Origin: Euclidia mi
Lineage: Eukaryota > Arthropoda > Insecta > Lepidoptera > Erebidae
Assembly (NCBI GenBank): GCA_944739405.2
Contig: OX123186.2
Coordinates: 34,581,551-34,645,550, forward strand
Direction of reading: 5' to 3'
Length of the DNA stretch: 64,000 nt
Shown here: piece after piece, positions 53,502 through 63,914 of the stretch
Numbering within the stretch: position 1 is the stretch's first letter
How the letters are laid out: each line of letters starts with the position of its first letter
Program-made: the position numbers and the translations under genes
Notes under the pieces: model-generated
What the model was told of the DNA's origin: nothing
The model's input: the letters and a program-made list of their open reading frames with translations, nothing else
Database searches by the model: none

Positions 53502-56500
53502 ATGGAAGGATTAATAAACGTTTTAAAAGATTTACAAAAAGTAATTAGCAAAGGCTTAACTAATTTTAAAAAGAGTCCAAAGGACAGGCTCTCTGTAGTA
53601 TATATAGAAACTAGATTAGAGTTGTTAGAAAAGGATTGGATTACTTTTAAAGATACAAATACTAAATTATATGAACAGTTTCAATTAAAAGATATAGACA
53701 AAAAGGTGGAAGACATATATGACAGCACAGAAGACACCTATATAACATACAAATGTAGCTTGAAAACTATGTTAGAACAATTGCAAGGTAGCCGCGAAAC
53801 TGCAAAACAGATAGGTGGTAATAGCAGTAAATCTAACAGTTATGTTAAATTGCCAAAAATATCTATACCTATGTTTTCCGGCAAATATGATGAATGGACA
53901 ACATTTCATGATTTGTTTGTTTCTTTAGTCCATAATAACAATACGTTAGATAATGTACAAAGATTACATTACCTTAAAAGTCACTTGACTGGCGAAGCCG
54001 AACAACTTGTAAGGCATACACCTATCACTGACGCCAATTATAAACAATGTTGGGATCTCTTAGTTAAAAGGTATAACAACAAAAAGTATCTGGCTAATTG
54101 TATTTTAAATCGCTTATTTGCTCAAAGACACATGCAAGTTGAATCGGCAACTGCTTTGAAGGCTATGTTGGACACAACGATCGACTGTTTGAATGCGCTG
54201 TCAAACTTAAATATAGACGTGTCTACCTGGGATATTATTGTTATCCACATAATAACATTTAAATTAGACGCAGAGACTCGAAAACAATGGGAGTTAAATA
54301 ATAATAATGATTCCAATAACGAATTGCCTACTCTGAACCAATTTAAGACTTTTATTGAGAATCGTTTCCGCGCCTTGGAATGTATACCATCTAAAGGAAC
54401 TCGTTACCCAGGCGCTAAAGCTTTCCAAAGTCCACAACCAAAGGCATTACTGGCCACTAGTCCACCTTTTACAGTTCGTTGTGAGTTCTGTTCGGAACAA
54501 CATAAGTTGTGTTTTTGCAAGAAATTTGCAAATCAGGCTATCCAGCTCAGACGCGATTTTGTAAGCAAAAATAAAATATGCTTCAACTGCCTTGGTAGCA
54601 ATCATACTGTTCATGACTGCAAAAAGCATACAACTTGTCGAGTCTGTCATAAGCGCCATCACTCCTTACTGCACTCTGGTGGAGATCTTGAGAACAAATC
54701 GGAGCATACGGTAGCGACATCTACTATCGACACTACTGGTACTTCTGCTAGTGTTGATCCGATAGTATCTTGTTTATCGACTGATAATGTTGTCAAACCG
54801 GGACAGGTTTTATTAGCAACTGCACTAATAAAAGCCAAGTCTAGGAATGGAAGCACCCAAGTCATTCGAGCCTTGCTCGACCAAGGCTCACAGGCATGCT
54901 TCATTACTGAATCAACAGTACAATTACTAAATTTAAAAAAGATTCCCGTATGCGGTCTGATTTCATGCGTAGGTGACAATAAGTCAACGCTTGCCAAGCA
55001 CATGGTACAGCTAACAATAAAATCACGAGCTGATCCAGATTTTAAATTAGTAATAAATGCTTACGTCTTGCGCAAAATAACTTCTTATTTACCAGAACGT
55101 AGCATAAGTTTAGAAGCTTTCAATTGGATAGATCGTAAACAATTACATTTAGCAGATCCAAATTTCAATCTATCTAATAAAATAGATTTATTGCTAGGCG
55201 CAGATGCCTATACTTATATTTTAAAGGATGGTGTAATGAAGAGCCCCTCTGGAACACTTGTTGCCCAGAACACTTCATTGGGATGGGTTCTGTCAGGTGT
55301 GCTTAGTTCATATGATTGTACAAATAAAGAAAACAATTATAGAGTAACTATTAATGTAATGCATACACATGTAGAAGAAGAGGACACTCTAAAGAAATTT
55401 TGGGAAATAGAGGAAATAGATCAAAATAAATTATTAACGCCTGAAGAAATGATGTGTGAAGAATTTTACAAGATGACTACAAAGAGAGACGACGACGGGA
55501 GGTATGTTGTAAAACTGCCGTTCCGAGATTCACCTCCTCCTTGCACATCAGGAAACTCTCGTGCCATAGCTGAAAAGAGATTTAAAGCATTAGAGAAGAG
55601 ACTAGAAAGAAATCCAGATTTAAAGACTAAGTACACAGAAGTTATAAAGGAATATTTATGTTTAGGACATATGAAGATGGTACCAGTAAATGATGATAAG
55701 AAGGATACAGCAGTGTATCTACCTCATCATGCAGTCGTGAGAGAGGACAAATCCACGACAAAAGTACGTGTTGTTATTAACGCATCGGAGAAAAACAGCA
55801 ACGGTGTGTCACTCAACGATACCTTAATGATCGGACCAACACTACAAGCCGACTTAAGGCATACGGTTATGAGATGGAGAGTTCACTCTATTGCACTAGT
55901 AGCAGATCTAGTTAAAATGTATAGGCAGGTGAGAGTTGCATCAGAAGATGCAATGTATCAAAGAATCCTTTGGAGGGACAACCCGCATGGCGAAATTGAA
56001 GATTATGAACTTGAAACTGTGACTTTCGGGACAGCTTGTGCACCCTTCCTAGCTGTAAGAACGTTACATCAGGTTGCTCTTGATGAAGGAGTTCAGTATC
56101 CTATTGGTGCGGATAAAGCATTAAATTGTTTCTACATGGACGATTTGCTGACATCTTGTAGCAACGTTCAAAAGGGAATTGAAATCTATAAAGAGTTAAC
56201 GAGTTTACTAAATAGGGCTGGTTTTACTCTACAAAAGTGGAATACAAATAATGAAGAATTATTACAACAGATCAATTTAATGGAAGGTATACAAGGACAA
56301 TCAACGGAAATAAGGACAAAGGAAAAGGACACAAAACATGAGGACACAAAAATAAAGGACAATAGGACAAAAAATATAGTTCAAACAGTAGATAAGGAAG
56401 TAAATATTAAACTGGACAGTACAATAAAGATTCTAGGAATTACCTGGAACCGGAACGAGGACACGTTCCAATATTCGGTTAATCTCCCCCCACTCACCGC

Positions 56501-58751
56501 AGCACCTGTAACCAAAAGATCCATAATATCAGACATCTCAAGATTGTTCGATCCGTTAGGTTGGTTGGCTCCCAGTATTATATTAGCCAAAATCTTCATC
56601 CAAAAGTTATGGCTCGCAGGTGTTGGCTGGGATGACGATTTAAGCTCAGATTTAATTGAAGAATGGAGCACTTACCGTAGAGAACTGAGCCTTCTTACCT
56701 TAGTTCGAATCCCACGATGGCTCGGTACTAATTTGGATAGCGAGTTGGAACTACACGGGTTTTGTGACGCCTCTAAAGCTGCTTATTCTGCCGTAGTATA
56801 TTTACGCATAATAGACTCTAAAGGTGTACATGTTTGTTTATTAGTTGCCAAAACTCGAGTAGCTCCAATCAAACAAATAAGCATACCGCGTTTGGAATTG
56901 TGTGGCGCAGTCTTGTTGTCCAAACTTCTCACTGAAACAGCACAAGTATTAAACATTAGCAACGATAAAATCACAGCATGGACCGATTCGACCATAGTTC
57001 TAGCTTGGTTGAGCAGTCATCCAAGTCGTTGGAAGACTTTTGTGGCGAATCGCTCTGCCGAAATACTGACAACGATGAATGTTTCTCAGTGGTACCATGT
57101 ATCGACGAAGGACAATCCAGCAGATTGTGCCTCTAGAGGTATATTGCCTAGTTTATTTGTAGAGCACACATTATGGTTTTCCGGACCCACGTTCCTAAAG
57201 GAAAGGGTAATAGCATATAATAGGTCAACTAAACTCAGTACAAATTTAGAACAATCCGTGAAAACTCACATGACAGTAGCTCCAGAACAATCGCTTTTCG
57301 ATAGATTTTCGAATCTCCAAAGATTATTAAGAGTGATTGCATACTGTCGACGGTTTCTTAAGAAAGGAAAAGATAAAGGTTACTTAAAAAAGCAAGAAAT
57401 CGACGAAGTGCTGTACATTTACATTAAGAAAACTCAACAGGAAATATTTACAATAGAATACAAACAGCTAAAGGACAAAGGTTATATACAAACGAAGAAC
57501 AGCAAATTAAAATCACTTTGTGTTTACCTAGACGACAAACACATAATAAGAGCTCGAGGTAGACTGGAAAAATCACAACTACACGACGATGCTAAACACC
57601 CTATAGTTCTTCCATATTCTAGTCATCTCACAGCTCTTATTGTTGCTGATGCCCATCTCAAAACTCTCCATGGAGGACTTCAGCTGATGACTAATTATCT
57701 CAGGTCAGCCTATTGGATACTAGGGGTTAGGCGTCTGGTAAAACAGCATATTAATAAGTGTGTTATATGCGCTAAACAAAAGGCTCTTACCAGAAATCAG
57801 CTCATGGGTTCTCTTCCGTCTGTACGGTGTACGCCAGCCAGACCGTTTTCAAATAGCGGTGTTGATTATGCTGGTCCCATAAATATCAGGACAACAAAAG
57901 GACGCGGCCATCGCTCTTATAAGGGCTACATTTGCTTGTTCGTGTGCATGGCTACTCGTGCTCTCCACCTAGAGGTAGTAAGCGATATGAGCACTCAAGC
58001 GTTTTTGGCAGCATTCCGACGCTTTGTATCTAGACGTGGTCATTGCGCCAAGATTTGGAGCGATAATGGCACGACATTTGTAAGCGCAGCTAGGGAATTA
58101 AGAGAATTGGCTAGCATACAAAGTTCAATCGCAGAACATTTAGAAGCGCAGGGCACAGAATGGCATTTTATTCCTCGCCATAGTCCCAACTTTGGCGGAC
58201 TTTGGGAAGCAGGCGTAAAATCAACCAAATTTCATCTTAAGCGGGTAATTGGCAATGCGACGTTGACTTACGAAGAAATAAGTACATTATTAAGTCAAGT
58301 CGAAGCTTGCTTAAATTCTAGGCCAATGAGCATTATAAACATAATGGATCCAGGTGAACCGCTTCCATTAACCCCTGGACACTTCCTGATTGGGGAACCA
58401 ATAGTGAGTGTGCCAGACAATAATTATGAGAGTACAAATATTAGTTATTTATCACGTTGGCAATTGGTTCAAAGAATGCTACAGTCGTTTTGGAGTCGTT
58501 GGTCACGCGAGTACTTATCTAACCTAATGAACCGTTACAAATGGTCGTTTCAAGTGCCTGAACCTAACATAGGTGATATCGTACTTATAAAAGAAGACGA
58601 TTTACCACCTTGTCGCTGGCTATTGGGTCGTATAATTGAAAAGCACCCTGGGGATGATAATATTACTCGGGTAGTTGCAGTGCGCACCAGGTCTTCAGTA
58701 ATTAAGCGCCCAACATCCAAATTGTGTGTGTTGCCAGTAACTGAAAAATGA
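53502..58751 (+). CDS. BEL/Pao gag-pol polyprotein
   Basis: A 1749-residue single frame. The gag part has the DUF1759-type capsid region (about 117-265, from KLPKISIPMFSGKYDEW) and a zinc-knuckle region (about 327-392: CEFCSEQHKLCFC, CFNCLGSNHTVHDC, CRVCHKRHH). The aspartic protease is DQGS at 460-463. The Pao-type RT has VVINASEK near 758 and YMDD at 878-881. A region rich in Lys/Asp repeats (about 930-960) and a peptidase-A17/Pao segment follow, then RNase H (GFCDASKAAYSA, D1089). The integrase has an HHCC-type knuckle (about 1383-1423) and catalytic D1455, D1521 and E1569. A DUF5641-type tail (about 1640-1745) closes it. No stop or frameshift is seen. Translation starts at the first ATG after the 850-bp leader. 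It supplies all functions for particle formation, reverse transcription and integration. Confidence 0.95.
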   Translation: MEGLINVLKDLQKVISKGLTNFKKSPKDRLSVVYIETRLELLEKDWITFKDTNTKLYEQFQLKDIDKKVEDIYDSTEDTYITYKCSLKTMLEQLQGSRETAKQIGGNSSKSNSYVKLPKISIPMFSGKYDEWTTFHDLFVSLVHNNNTLDNVQRLHYLKSHLTGEAEQLVRHTPITDANYKQCWDLLVKRYNNKKYLANCILNRLFAQRHMQVESATALKAMLDTTIDCLNALSNLNIDVSTWDIIVIHIITFKLDAETRKQWELNNNNDSNNELPTLNQFKTFIENRFRALECIPSKGTRYPGAKAFQSPQPKALLATSPPFTVRCEFCSEQHKLCFCKKFANQAIQLRRDFVSKNKICFNCLGSNHTVHDCKKHTTCRVCHKRHHSLLHSGGDLENKSEHTVATSTIDTTGTSASVDPIVSCLSTDNVVKPGQVLLATALIKAKSRNGSTQVIRALLDQGSQACFITESTVQLLNLKKIPVCGLISCVGDNKSTLAKHMVQLTIKSRADPDFKLVINAYVLRKITSYLPERSISLEAFNWIDRKQLHLADPNFNLSNKIDLLLGADAYTYILKDGVMKSPSGTLVAQNTSLGWVLSGVLSSYDCTNKENNYRVTINVMHTHVEEEDTLKKFWEIEEIDQNKLLTPEEMMCEEFYKMTTKRDDDGRYVVKLPFRDSPPPCTSGNSRAIAEKRFKALEKRLERNPDLKTKYTEVIKEYLCLGHMKMVPVNDDKKDTAVYLPHHAVVREDKSTTKVRVVINASEKNSNGVSLNDTLMIGPTLQADLRHTVMRWRVHSIALVADLVKMYRQVRVASEDAMYQRILWRDNPHGEIEDYELETVTFGTACAPFLAVRTLHQVALDEGVQYPIGADKALNCFYMDDLLTSCSNVQKGIEIYKELTSLLNRAGFTLQKWNTNNEELLQQINLMEGIQGQSTEIRTKEKDTKHEDTKIKDNRTKNIVQTVDKEVNIKLDSTIKILGITWNRNEDTFQYSVNLPPLTAAPVTKRSIISDISRLFDPLGWLAPSIILAKIFIQKLWLAGVGWDDDLSSDLIEEWSTYRRELSLLTLVRIPRWLGTNLDSELELHGFCDASKAAYSAVVYLRIIDSKGVHVCLLVAKTRVAPIKQISIPRLELCGAVLLSKLLTETAQVLNISNDKITAWTDSTIVLAWLSSHPSRWKTFVANRSAEILTTMNVSQWYHVSTKDNPADCASRGILPSLFVEHTLWFSGPTFLKERVIAYNRSTKLSTNLEQSVKTHMTVAPEQSLFDRFSNLQRLLRVIAYCRRFLKKGKDKGYLKKQEIDEVLYIYIKKTQQEIFTIEYKQLKDKGYIQTKNSKLKSLCVYLDDKHIIRARGRLEKSQLHDDAKHPIVLPYSSHLTALIVADAHLKTLHGGLQLMTNYLRSAYWILGVRRLVKQHINKCVICAKQKALTRNQLMGSLPSVRCTPARPFSNSGVDYAGPINIRTTKGRGHRSYKGYICLFVCMATRALHLEVVSDMSTQAFLAAFRRFVSRRGHCAKIWSDNGTTFVSAARELRELASIQSSIAEHLEAQGTEWHFIPRHSPNFGGLWEAGVKSTKFHLKRVIGNATLTYEEISTLLSQVEACLNSRPMSIINIMDPGEPLPLTPGHFLIGEPIVSVPDNNYESTNISYLSRWQLVQRMLQSFWSRWSREYLSNLMNRYKWSFQVPEPNIGDIVLIKEDDLPPCRWLLGRIIEKHPGDDNITRVVAVRTRSSVIKRPTSKLCVLPVTEK

Positions 58752-59148
58752 TTTTTTTTGTGCAATGTTATTGTAAACTTTTACTTATGCTTTATTATGT
58801 AGGTACCTACTCTTATTTTAATTGTATTGTAAAGCTGTGATCAAATTTTACAACTAAAATCAAATTATAAACCTTTTCCATCTTGGATTGATGTTTCAAT
58901 ATTTCATGTTTTTAATATAGATCAAATTTTACCAGTTTTATTATATACATGTGTTATTTTTGTTTACAACTTGTTTTAAGGATGTTTTTAAATCACCAAT
59001 TTTGTGTCACGTTATTGTGTAAAATTATGTAGTAAGCTTTATGCCCTTTTTGTATACTTAACTACCAACAGAATAGCTATCGTTCCGTACTTTAGATCAA
59101 ATAAGACTAATGTGTAATTGTGAAGGACATACCGTCAATAATGTCCTT

Positions 59149-59159
59149 GGCGGGCGGTA
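59149..59159 (+). promoter_or_regulatory. purine-rich plus-strand priming tract
   Basis: GGCGGGCGGTA lies immediately before the 3' LTR; it is short and G-rich. Confidence 0.55.
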
Positions 59160-59407
59160 TGTTAAGTATCGAATAATTTAATATTGTTAAAAAGTTTGAG
59201 GTCAGCCTCGATAGATGGCGTTGTACTGGTCGGCTGAATCGCGGTATGGTTGTGTTACCGAGCGAACTATAAAAGCCAGAAATATTTTTGCAATAAATGA
59301 ACCAGCAGTTCAAACAGATCAGAATACAGTTATTTTATTTACACCTAGTGTTCACAAATAGTTGAGTGGAGTTCAAACAGTTCAAATACCCTTGTTGGTA
59401 TTATACA
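59160..59407 (+). repeat. 3' LTR of BEL/Pao
   Basis: The same 248 bp as the 5' LTR; I found no mismatch by eye. Confidence 0.95.
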
Positions 59408-59721
59408 AGGGGGCGAGCCTATTGCCGTACCGGGCACACTTCCAGACTCCGTGCTGCTACTGAGAATTTCGTGACAGAAAACCCAATAACACTGCCAGAC
59501 CCAGGAATCGAACCCGGGACCTCCCGATCCCACGCGCACATTTATACCGCGAGACCAACGAGGCAGTCGTATAGGGTTTGATGTCGAGTTTTCCGTCTCT
59601 ACGCAAAGATGGTATTTGCATCGTGTTATCCCTTAGTCGCCTCTTACGACACCCACGGGAAGATAGGGGGTGGTGACACTTGTATTCTATGCCGTCAACC
59701 ACACGGCTAATGGCTATTTAT

Positions 59722-60355
59722 CTGTGCAAAATAATGTATTATTCTTAAAAATTTCTTGATGAAAGTCATCTATTTTAGGATCTAATATAGGGGTAAGATT
59801 AAATCGCTTTTAATAAACAACAGTTTCTACATTCGAACTACGAAAATTAAATCATATGGCACGGATTCCAATAAAATAAATAAAAGCAGATATTGAGAAA
59901 ATACTGTGGTCGGTCAAAATAAAATACTGTGGTCGGTAAAAAAATCATGCGATCTTAACGTAAGAGATGATTACGAAATTTTAAAATTTAAATGAAATTT
60001 TTTTTGTTTTGTAAAATTTCAAAAAACGATGTGAAGTTGCTAACAAAAATCACTCTATTCACACTCGTTTCCTCAAGAACAAAAACTGTCAAACTTCTTG
60101 GTCCCAGTATTGGCGTGCAACGTAAAATTTTAACCACAAATAGTTGACACGGCATAAATAGCCTTGTGGCCTAGTAATATGAATATTCATGAGTAATGTT
60201 TTTATAAGCGGCTATCAAAAATTTTTTTTGTCAGAAAAAAAAAATCGAATTCATTATATAAAAGCACCAGGAAAACCGTACGAATATTTTTGACATGGTT
60301 GGCAACTAGTATTTTTAACAACTGCCCAAAAATAAGGAAAAACACGTTCTAACCC
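59722..60355. other. AT-rich stretch, one small tandem repeat
   Basis: The aaaatactgtggtcggt unit is repeated at about 59908 and 59924-59940. Otherwise nothing is recognisable. Confidence 0.45.
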
Positions 60356-61440
60356 AGTCACAAAATTATTCAGAACGAAATTGAAGGCGTGACTTTTTAT
60401 CACAAGCGTCTGACACATACATGAAAACGTTAATATACCGCGCAATTGAAATTGGAAGAACGTTCAGCATAAATGTATGATCATAACGATCATATTTCAC
60501 ACATCAACATGTCCGTATAATTAAACTAGCACCCTGGAGATATTTTGCGCCGCTTTTTTTACACCTACATATAAACAACGGTCCATTAGTGAAATTATAT
60601 TCCTCTTAATGTGTCCATGGGGCGACAAATTGTAGCATATGGACGTGAGATGTAATGTTTCTCTGGAAGAGATAATTCTTGACGTTCACGGCAAATATTT
60701 TATAACTTTTTTGTTTTGTAAGTAGGGTATTTGGTGACCAGGCGGTTCTATATAGTATTCAAAACCGGATTATAATCAGTCATAATATAATAGTAGCCCT
60801 TTCATTTAAATTTAATCATCAGATTATATTTTACTAGAGATTCGTAGGTACGAGTAGGTATATGTCGCTTATTCTCTAATTATTAAATGACCGCCTATTC
60901 CTAGCTGATCGATATTCGGTAGTGTCACAAAATAGAAACATAGACACTCATTATTTTCTTTGCCAAGTACTTATTTCGAGTCTGAATACAGGTCTGAATG
61001 AATACAGTATTTGTGCGGCCATTTACATATTGTCATAAAAAATATTACGTATAATTTGTACACAAAAAATTTTTTTTAGTTGCTGTCTGTGAATATGAGG
61101 CATAGGCCAAGGCCTATTTGATGATAAATGGTTTTCCTGGCAATTATAATATTTTTTATACCACGGCTCATCTAGTGAACATTATATAGCAATGCGTCAT
61201 AACACTAATGGATTTTGCTAAAGAAATTGCGAAGTGATATCTAAGATTCTACATTACAATGTCATCTCTCGACAAGAATACAAGTTGTCTTCCATATGGT
61301 TTACATTTTATTACGATAGTATAAAGGAGGGCGATAAAACTTCGCTCTAAATATCGTAATACGGGTGCACTTATGACTATTATGCAGTTCATCTGTAAAC
61401 CTCTGGAGAAGGAAATCGCGAGAGACTTTTATGTCTTTAT

Positions 61441-62809
61441 TGAGACCGTGCACGACAGTAGCGCCTCCTAGCATGCGCAACTATTCGGGATTATGCCAAA
61501 TAATGACATATCAGTATTTTATTGCTTTCTAGTAATTATAATAAATTAAAGATAAATAAAAAGACGACGTGGTATTTTTACTATCAACGGTCATCCACTG
61601 CTGTCGGTATTTCAATTCGGAATTCAGTACAGTCAATAATAACTCTTGTAGGTATTGATGTAATCTGGACTGAAACACTTGGTCATTGTTGCTTCTACGG
61701 TGGCTCTATTCGGCCAAAAGATTAAATTAGTAGTTGCACAAGCTAGATTTTGTAAGATCAAATGAAATATTCGTGAGATTGTGGTTCTGCTGTACACCAA
61801 ATACCTAATGCACTCAATGCTGAAAATGTCATGCCAGTTTTCATTTTTATAAAAAAATAACAAGTCGGTATTTAATAAAAACTGCAAATTGCTAAATGAC
61901 ACACCAGCAAGATCTAGGAGTTCTTGATCATTTTTATTGATGAAATACCAGCAAATTATTGGCTTTTTGTTTCGGTAAATTGATTATCAATTATCATACA
62001 ATATATTATTTTGTCAGTGCAACAGCTTTTATCTTTCATTCTTGCATTATTTATTGCTAAAATTTTTGAAGTTCCAGTTTTATATCCACTTGGATTTCAG
62101 CATCAGACTGATCACTGTAAATGAATCTATTACAAATAATGATTGTTCCTGTTAAATTCGCTTCAGAAAACAGATCGATTTGGCATCCTTGATCAGCCAC
62201 ACGAGGTTCAATTTGATTAAATTCATTTTCATCTTCAAGTCGTACTCTTACTTGATTTGATGTGATATCCAAGACTTTCGTGGTACTACGTTTTATAAAA
62301 CGTGTATATCTAGCTAACACCTGTGACTCTCTAACTTTCTTCTGTCGATATATTTGAGAGAATATCGTAGGAACATAACTTGGACTTGTTTGCACGTCAG
62401 ATTTTTTGCCTCCAATAAAATCTTCACAACTAATTGTGTCGTGACGTCTTGGAGTCCATGGCGAGCCCGATATCAACACTGAAAAATAAAACATTAATTA
62501 ATATCACATAAAATACAGAACAAATAAAAATAATTTTCTTTGATCTTATTTCCACTCTACTGTTGGGAAAATATAAAATTTACACAGACTATTTGTGCCG
62601 TTCTTTTTGCAGTCCACAACACAACAACAATTATGACCCATTTCAAAGATGATAATATTTAAGATCAAGAATTAAATTATCAGATAATGTATTTGTTATG
62701 ACAAAATTCAAATCAAAAATCAAATTGACTTCCCGAATAGTTACGGATTTCTGCCACGGCATGCGCTGCGATCGTTTTAGCTACCCACTCCATGCACTTC
62801 GCATAGCGA
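61441..62809 (-). mobile_element. DNA transposon relic with THAP and DDE (DDE_Tnp_4-like) pieces
   Basis: The insertion is defined by the empty site in the left copy of block D (6518-6545, gtcttcatagttgtaag). The flanking dinucleotide AT (61439-61440 and 62810-62811) may be the target duplication. Subterminal inverted repeats aactattcggga (61479-61490) and tcccgaatagtt (62731-62742) are present. PIF/Harbinger or ISL2EU affinity is inferred from the protein pieces. Confidence 0.75.
61550..62641 (-). pseudogene. THAP-DDE transposase, broken
   Basis: The minus strand starts MGHNCCCVVDCKKNGTNSLC KFYIFPTVEWK (ATG at 62641), the first half of a THAP zinc finger, followed by a stop or shift. After a putative acceptor (tttatttttcag, 62477) it continues GSPWTPRRHDT, DFIGGKKSDVQTSPSYVPTI, the THAP end; the usual CSxHF is degraded to SCEDF. 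The middle region (to 62057) is acidic and ends the open frame. The DDE part (61902-61633) has SRTTISRIFHLILQNL, IFWPNRATVEATMTKCF, and, after a frameshift near 61650, RVIIDCTEFRIEIP with the first catalytic Asp. The remaining catalytic domain is missing. Confidence 0.72.
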
Positions 62810-62922
62810 ATAGTTGTAAGATTGTATCTAGTCGGCAAGTGATAGTGCTAGCTTTCAATGTAACTAATTAGTATAACATCTGCGCGGTGGAACTTGTGAT
62901 GGAATAGTGGCCGTTGTACGGT

Positions 62923-63114
62923 CGCGGCCTAAAAATGTTTACCACTTTTCAAATTACATTCTTTGTCACGCTGTGTTCAGCAAGGTCTAAAATGCTATAT
63001 CTGAGTAGTTATTACTTTTCAATCATTGGCAAGGCATCGCTTCAAACAAAAAGAGTATGAATATTTTTGGGTCGATGAAATAATTTGACATAATGACAGA
63101 ATTGCATTTATTTT
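62923..63114. other. short flank, nothing recognised
   Basis: AT-rich; leads into the TATA box of the next element. Confidence 0.4.
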
Positions 63115-63124
63115 GCTATAAAAG
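63115..63124 (+). promoter_or_regulatory. TATA box before Tc1-type frame
   Basis: gcTATAAAAG lies 45-50 bp upstream of the ATG at 63168. Confidence 0.45.
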
Positions 63125-63167
63125 TTCTGTATATTAATATTATTATAAAAATACTTATTGTAATAAA

Positions 63168-63494
63168 ATGGCAAGTTTAACAGTGCAACAAAGAGCTGAA
63201 ATAATATTGCTTCATGAAGATGTCTTAAATATAAGTGCAATTTCACTGGAATTAAACATATCTCGATGGACTGTGAGGTTTTGGATTCGGCGTCAGGGCG
63301 AAGAAGGGCAAATTACAGATCACATCAGCAATTCAGGACGTCGGCCAATACTAACCGCCACGCAAATAAGGCAAATGGTCCAAAATTATAGGCTATATTC
63401 GTTATTAAAACTTTTATTAACAAAAAAACATGTGTTGAATTTATTTTTGATTATTTCTGCCAATTTTTTTATAATGCACGATTCGCCTGGTTAA
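63168..63494 (+). pseudogene. Tc1-type transposase N-terminal DNA-binding domain, truncated
   Basis: Of 108 residues, the first about 75 form a helix-turn-helix of the Tc1 family: MASLTVQQRAEIILLHED, VLNISAISLELNISRWTVRF and WIRRQGEEGQ, then a SGRRPILTATQ linker that resembles the GRPR AT-hook. After QMVQNY the frame runs into AT-rich, hydrophobic, unrelated residues and stops. The catalytic DDE domain (about 250 residues) is absent. The HTH part is uninterrupted and has a TATA box upstream. It is most likely a decayed or internally deleted element; an exapted small DNA-binding protein is a less likely alternative. Confidence 0.65.
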
Positions 63495-63599
63495 GGGCGC
63501 ACACTATCTAAACAAGTTCAACTATGTGATCATCATGCGCTTTAGCGTGACTAGCATACCATCCACTATCATTGACTGAATATAAGTTTTTACACGGAG

Positions 63600-63914
63600 C
63601 GACTGCCATCTAATATCATTCTAAGATTAGACCAGTAGTCAGTAGGTATATTTGAGGGCACTGACTTCCCACTAATGACTGCCATAGATCATGACAGCAG
63701 CATTCTTAACGTGCTTTCTGATGCAAGTGGGTGAAACACCGCCAACTTCGGGCTAATTATTAAGGATTTCTTGACAGAAATTCCTAATAATTTGTCACTA
63801 AGAAATTCTTAACAGAAAACCTTAGCAACATTTGCCGAGCCCGCCCCGTGAATCAAACCCGAGACCTCATGATCATCTGTTGTATGCACTACCGCTAGAC
63901 CAACGAGGCAGTCT
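63600..63914 (-). mobile_element. tRNA-derived SINE pieces
   Basis: 63620-63700 matches the body of the SINE at 27441-27820 in reverse (gggcactgacttcc, gatcatgacagcag). 63838-63914 in reverse is a tRNA-like unit with tggtctagcggtag and gggtttgattc, typical of the second SINE family. Whether this is one chimeric copy or two adjacent ones is unclear. The last 85 bp of the window show nothing else. Confidence 0.68.

Larger units (their letters stand above)
52402..59407 (+). mobile_element. intact BEL/Pao LTR retrotransposon
   Basis: About 7.0 kb with 248-bp LTRs in which I see no difference, a 5-bp target duplication (agggg, 52397-52401 and 59408-59412), a primer-binding site, one uninterrupted gag-pol frame and a G-rich purine tract. 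All expected domains are present, so it is a recent insertion with complete coding capacity. There is no envelope frame after pol; the 408 bp between ORF and 3' LTR are non-coding. Confidence 0.95.
52297..59710 (-). mobile_element. composite SINE split by the BEL/Pao insertion
   Basis: The tail part (52297-52396) and the head/tRNA part (59408-59710) are the two halves of the same SINE family as 51070-51475, in the same orientation. Outer target duplications tggctatttat are at 52286-52296 and 59711-59721. The tRNA-like unit is at about 59500-59570. Confidence 0.88.
60356..62922. repeat. duplication block D, right copy
   Basis: Colinear with 4336-6638; see the left copy. It is interrupted by the THAP/DDE transposon at 61441-62809, after which the match resumes at tagttgtaagattgtatcta. 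Confidence 0.85.

Noticed and set aside
61522..61725. 67-codon plus-strand frame
   Set aside because: Antisense to the transposase region encoding RVIIDCTEF.
63838..63914. Possible functional tRNA gene on the minus strand
   Set aside because: It has A and B boxes but is continuous with SINE sequence, and the stems are degraded.
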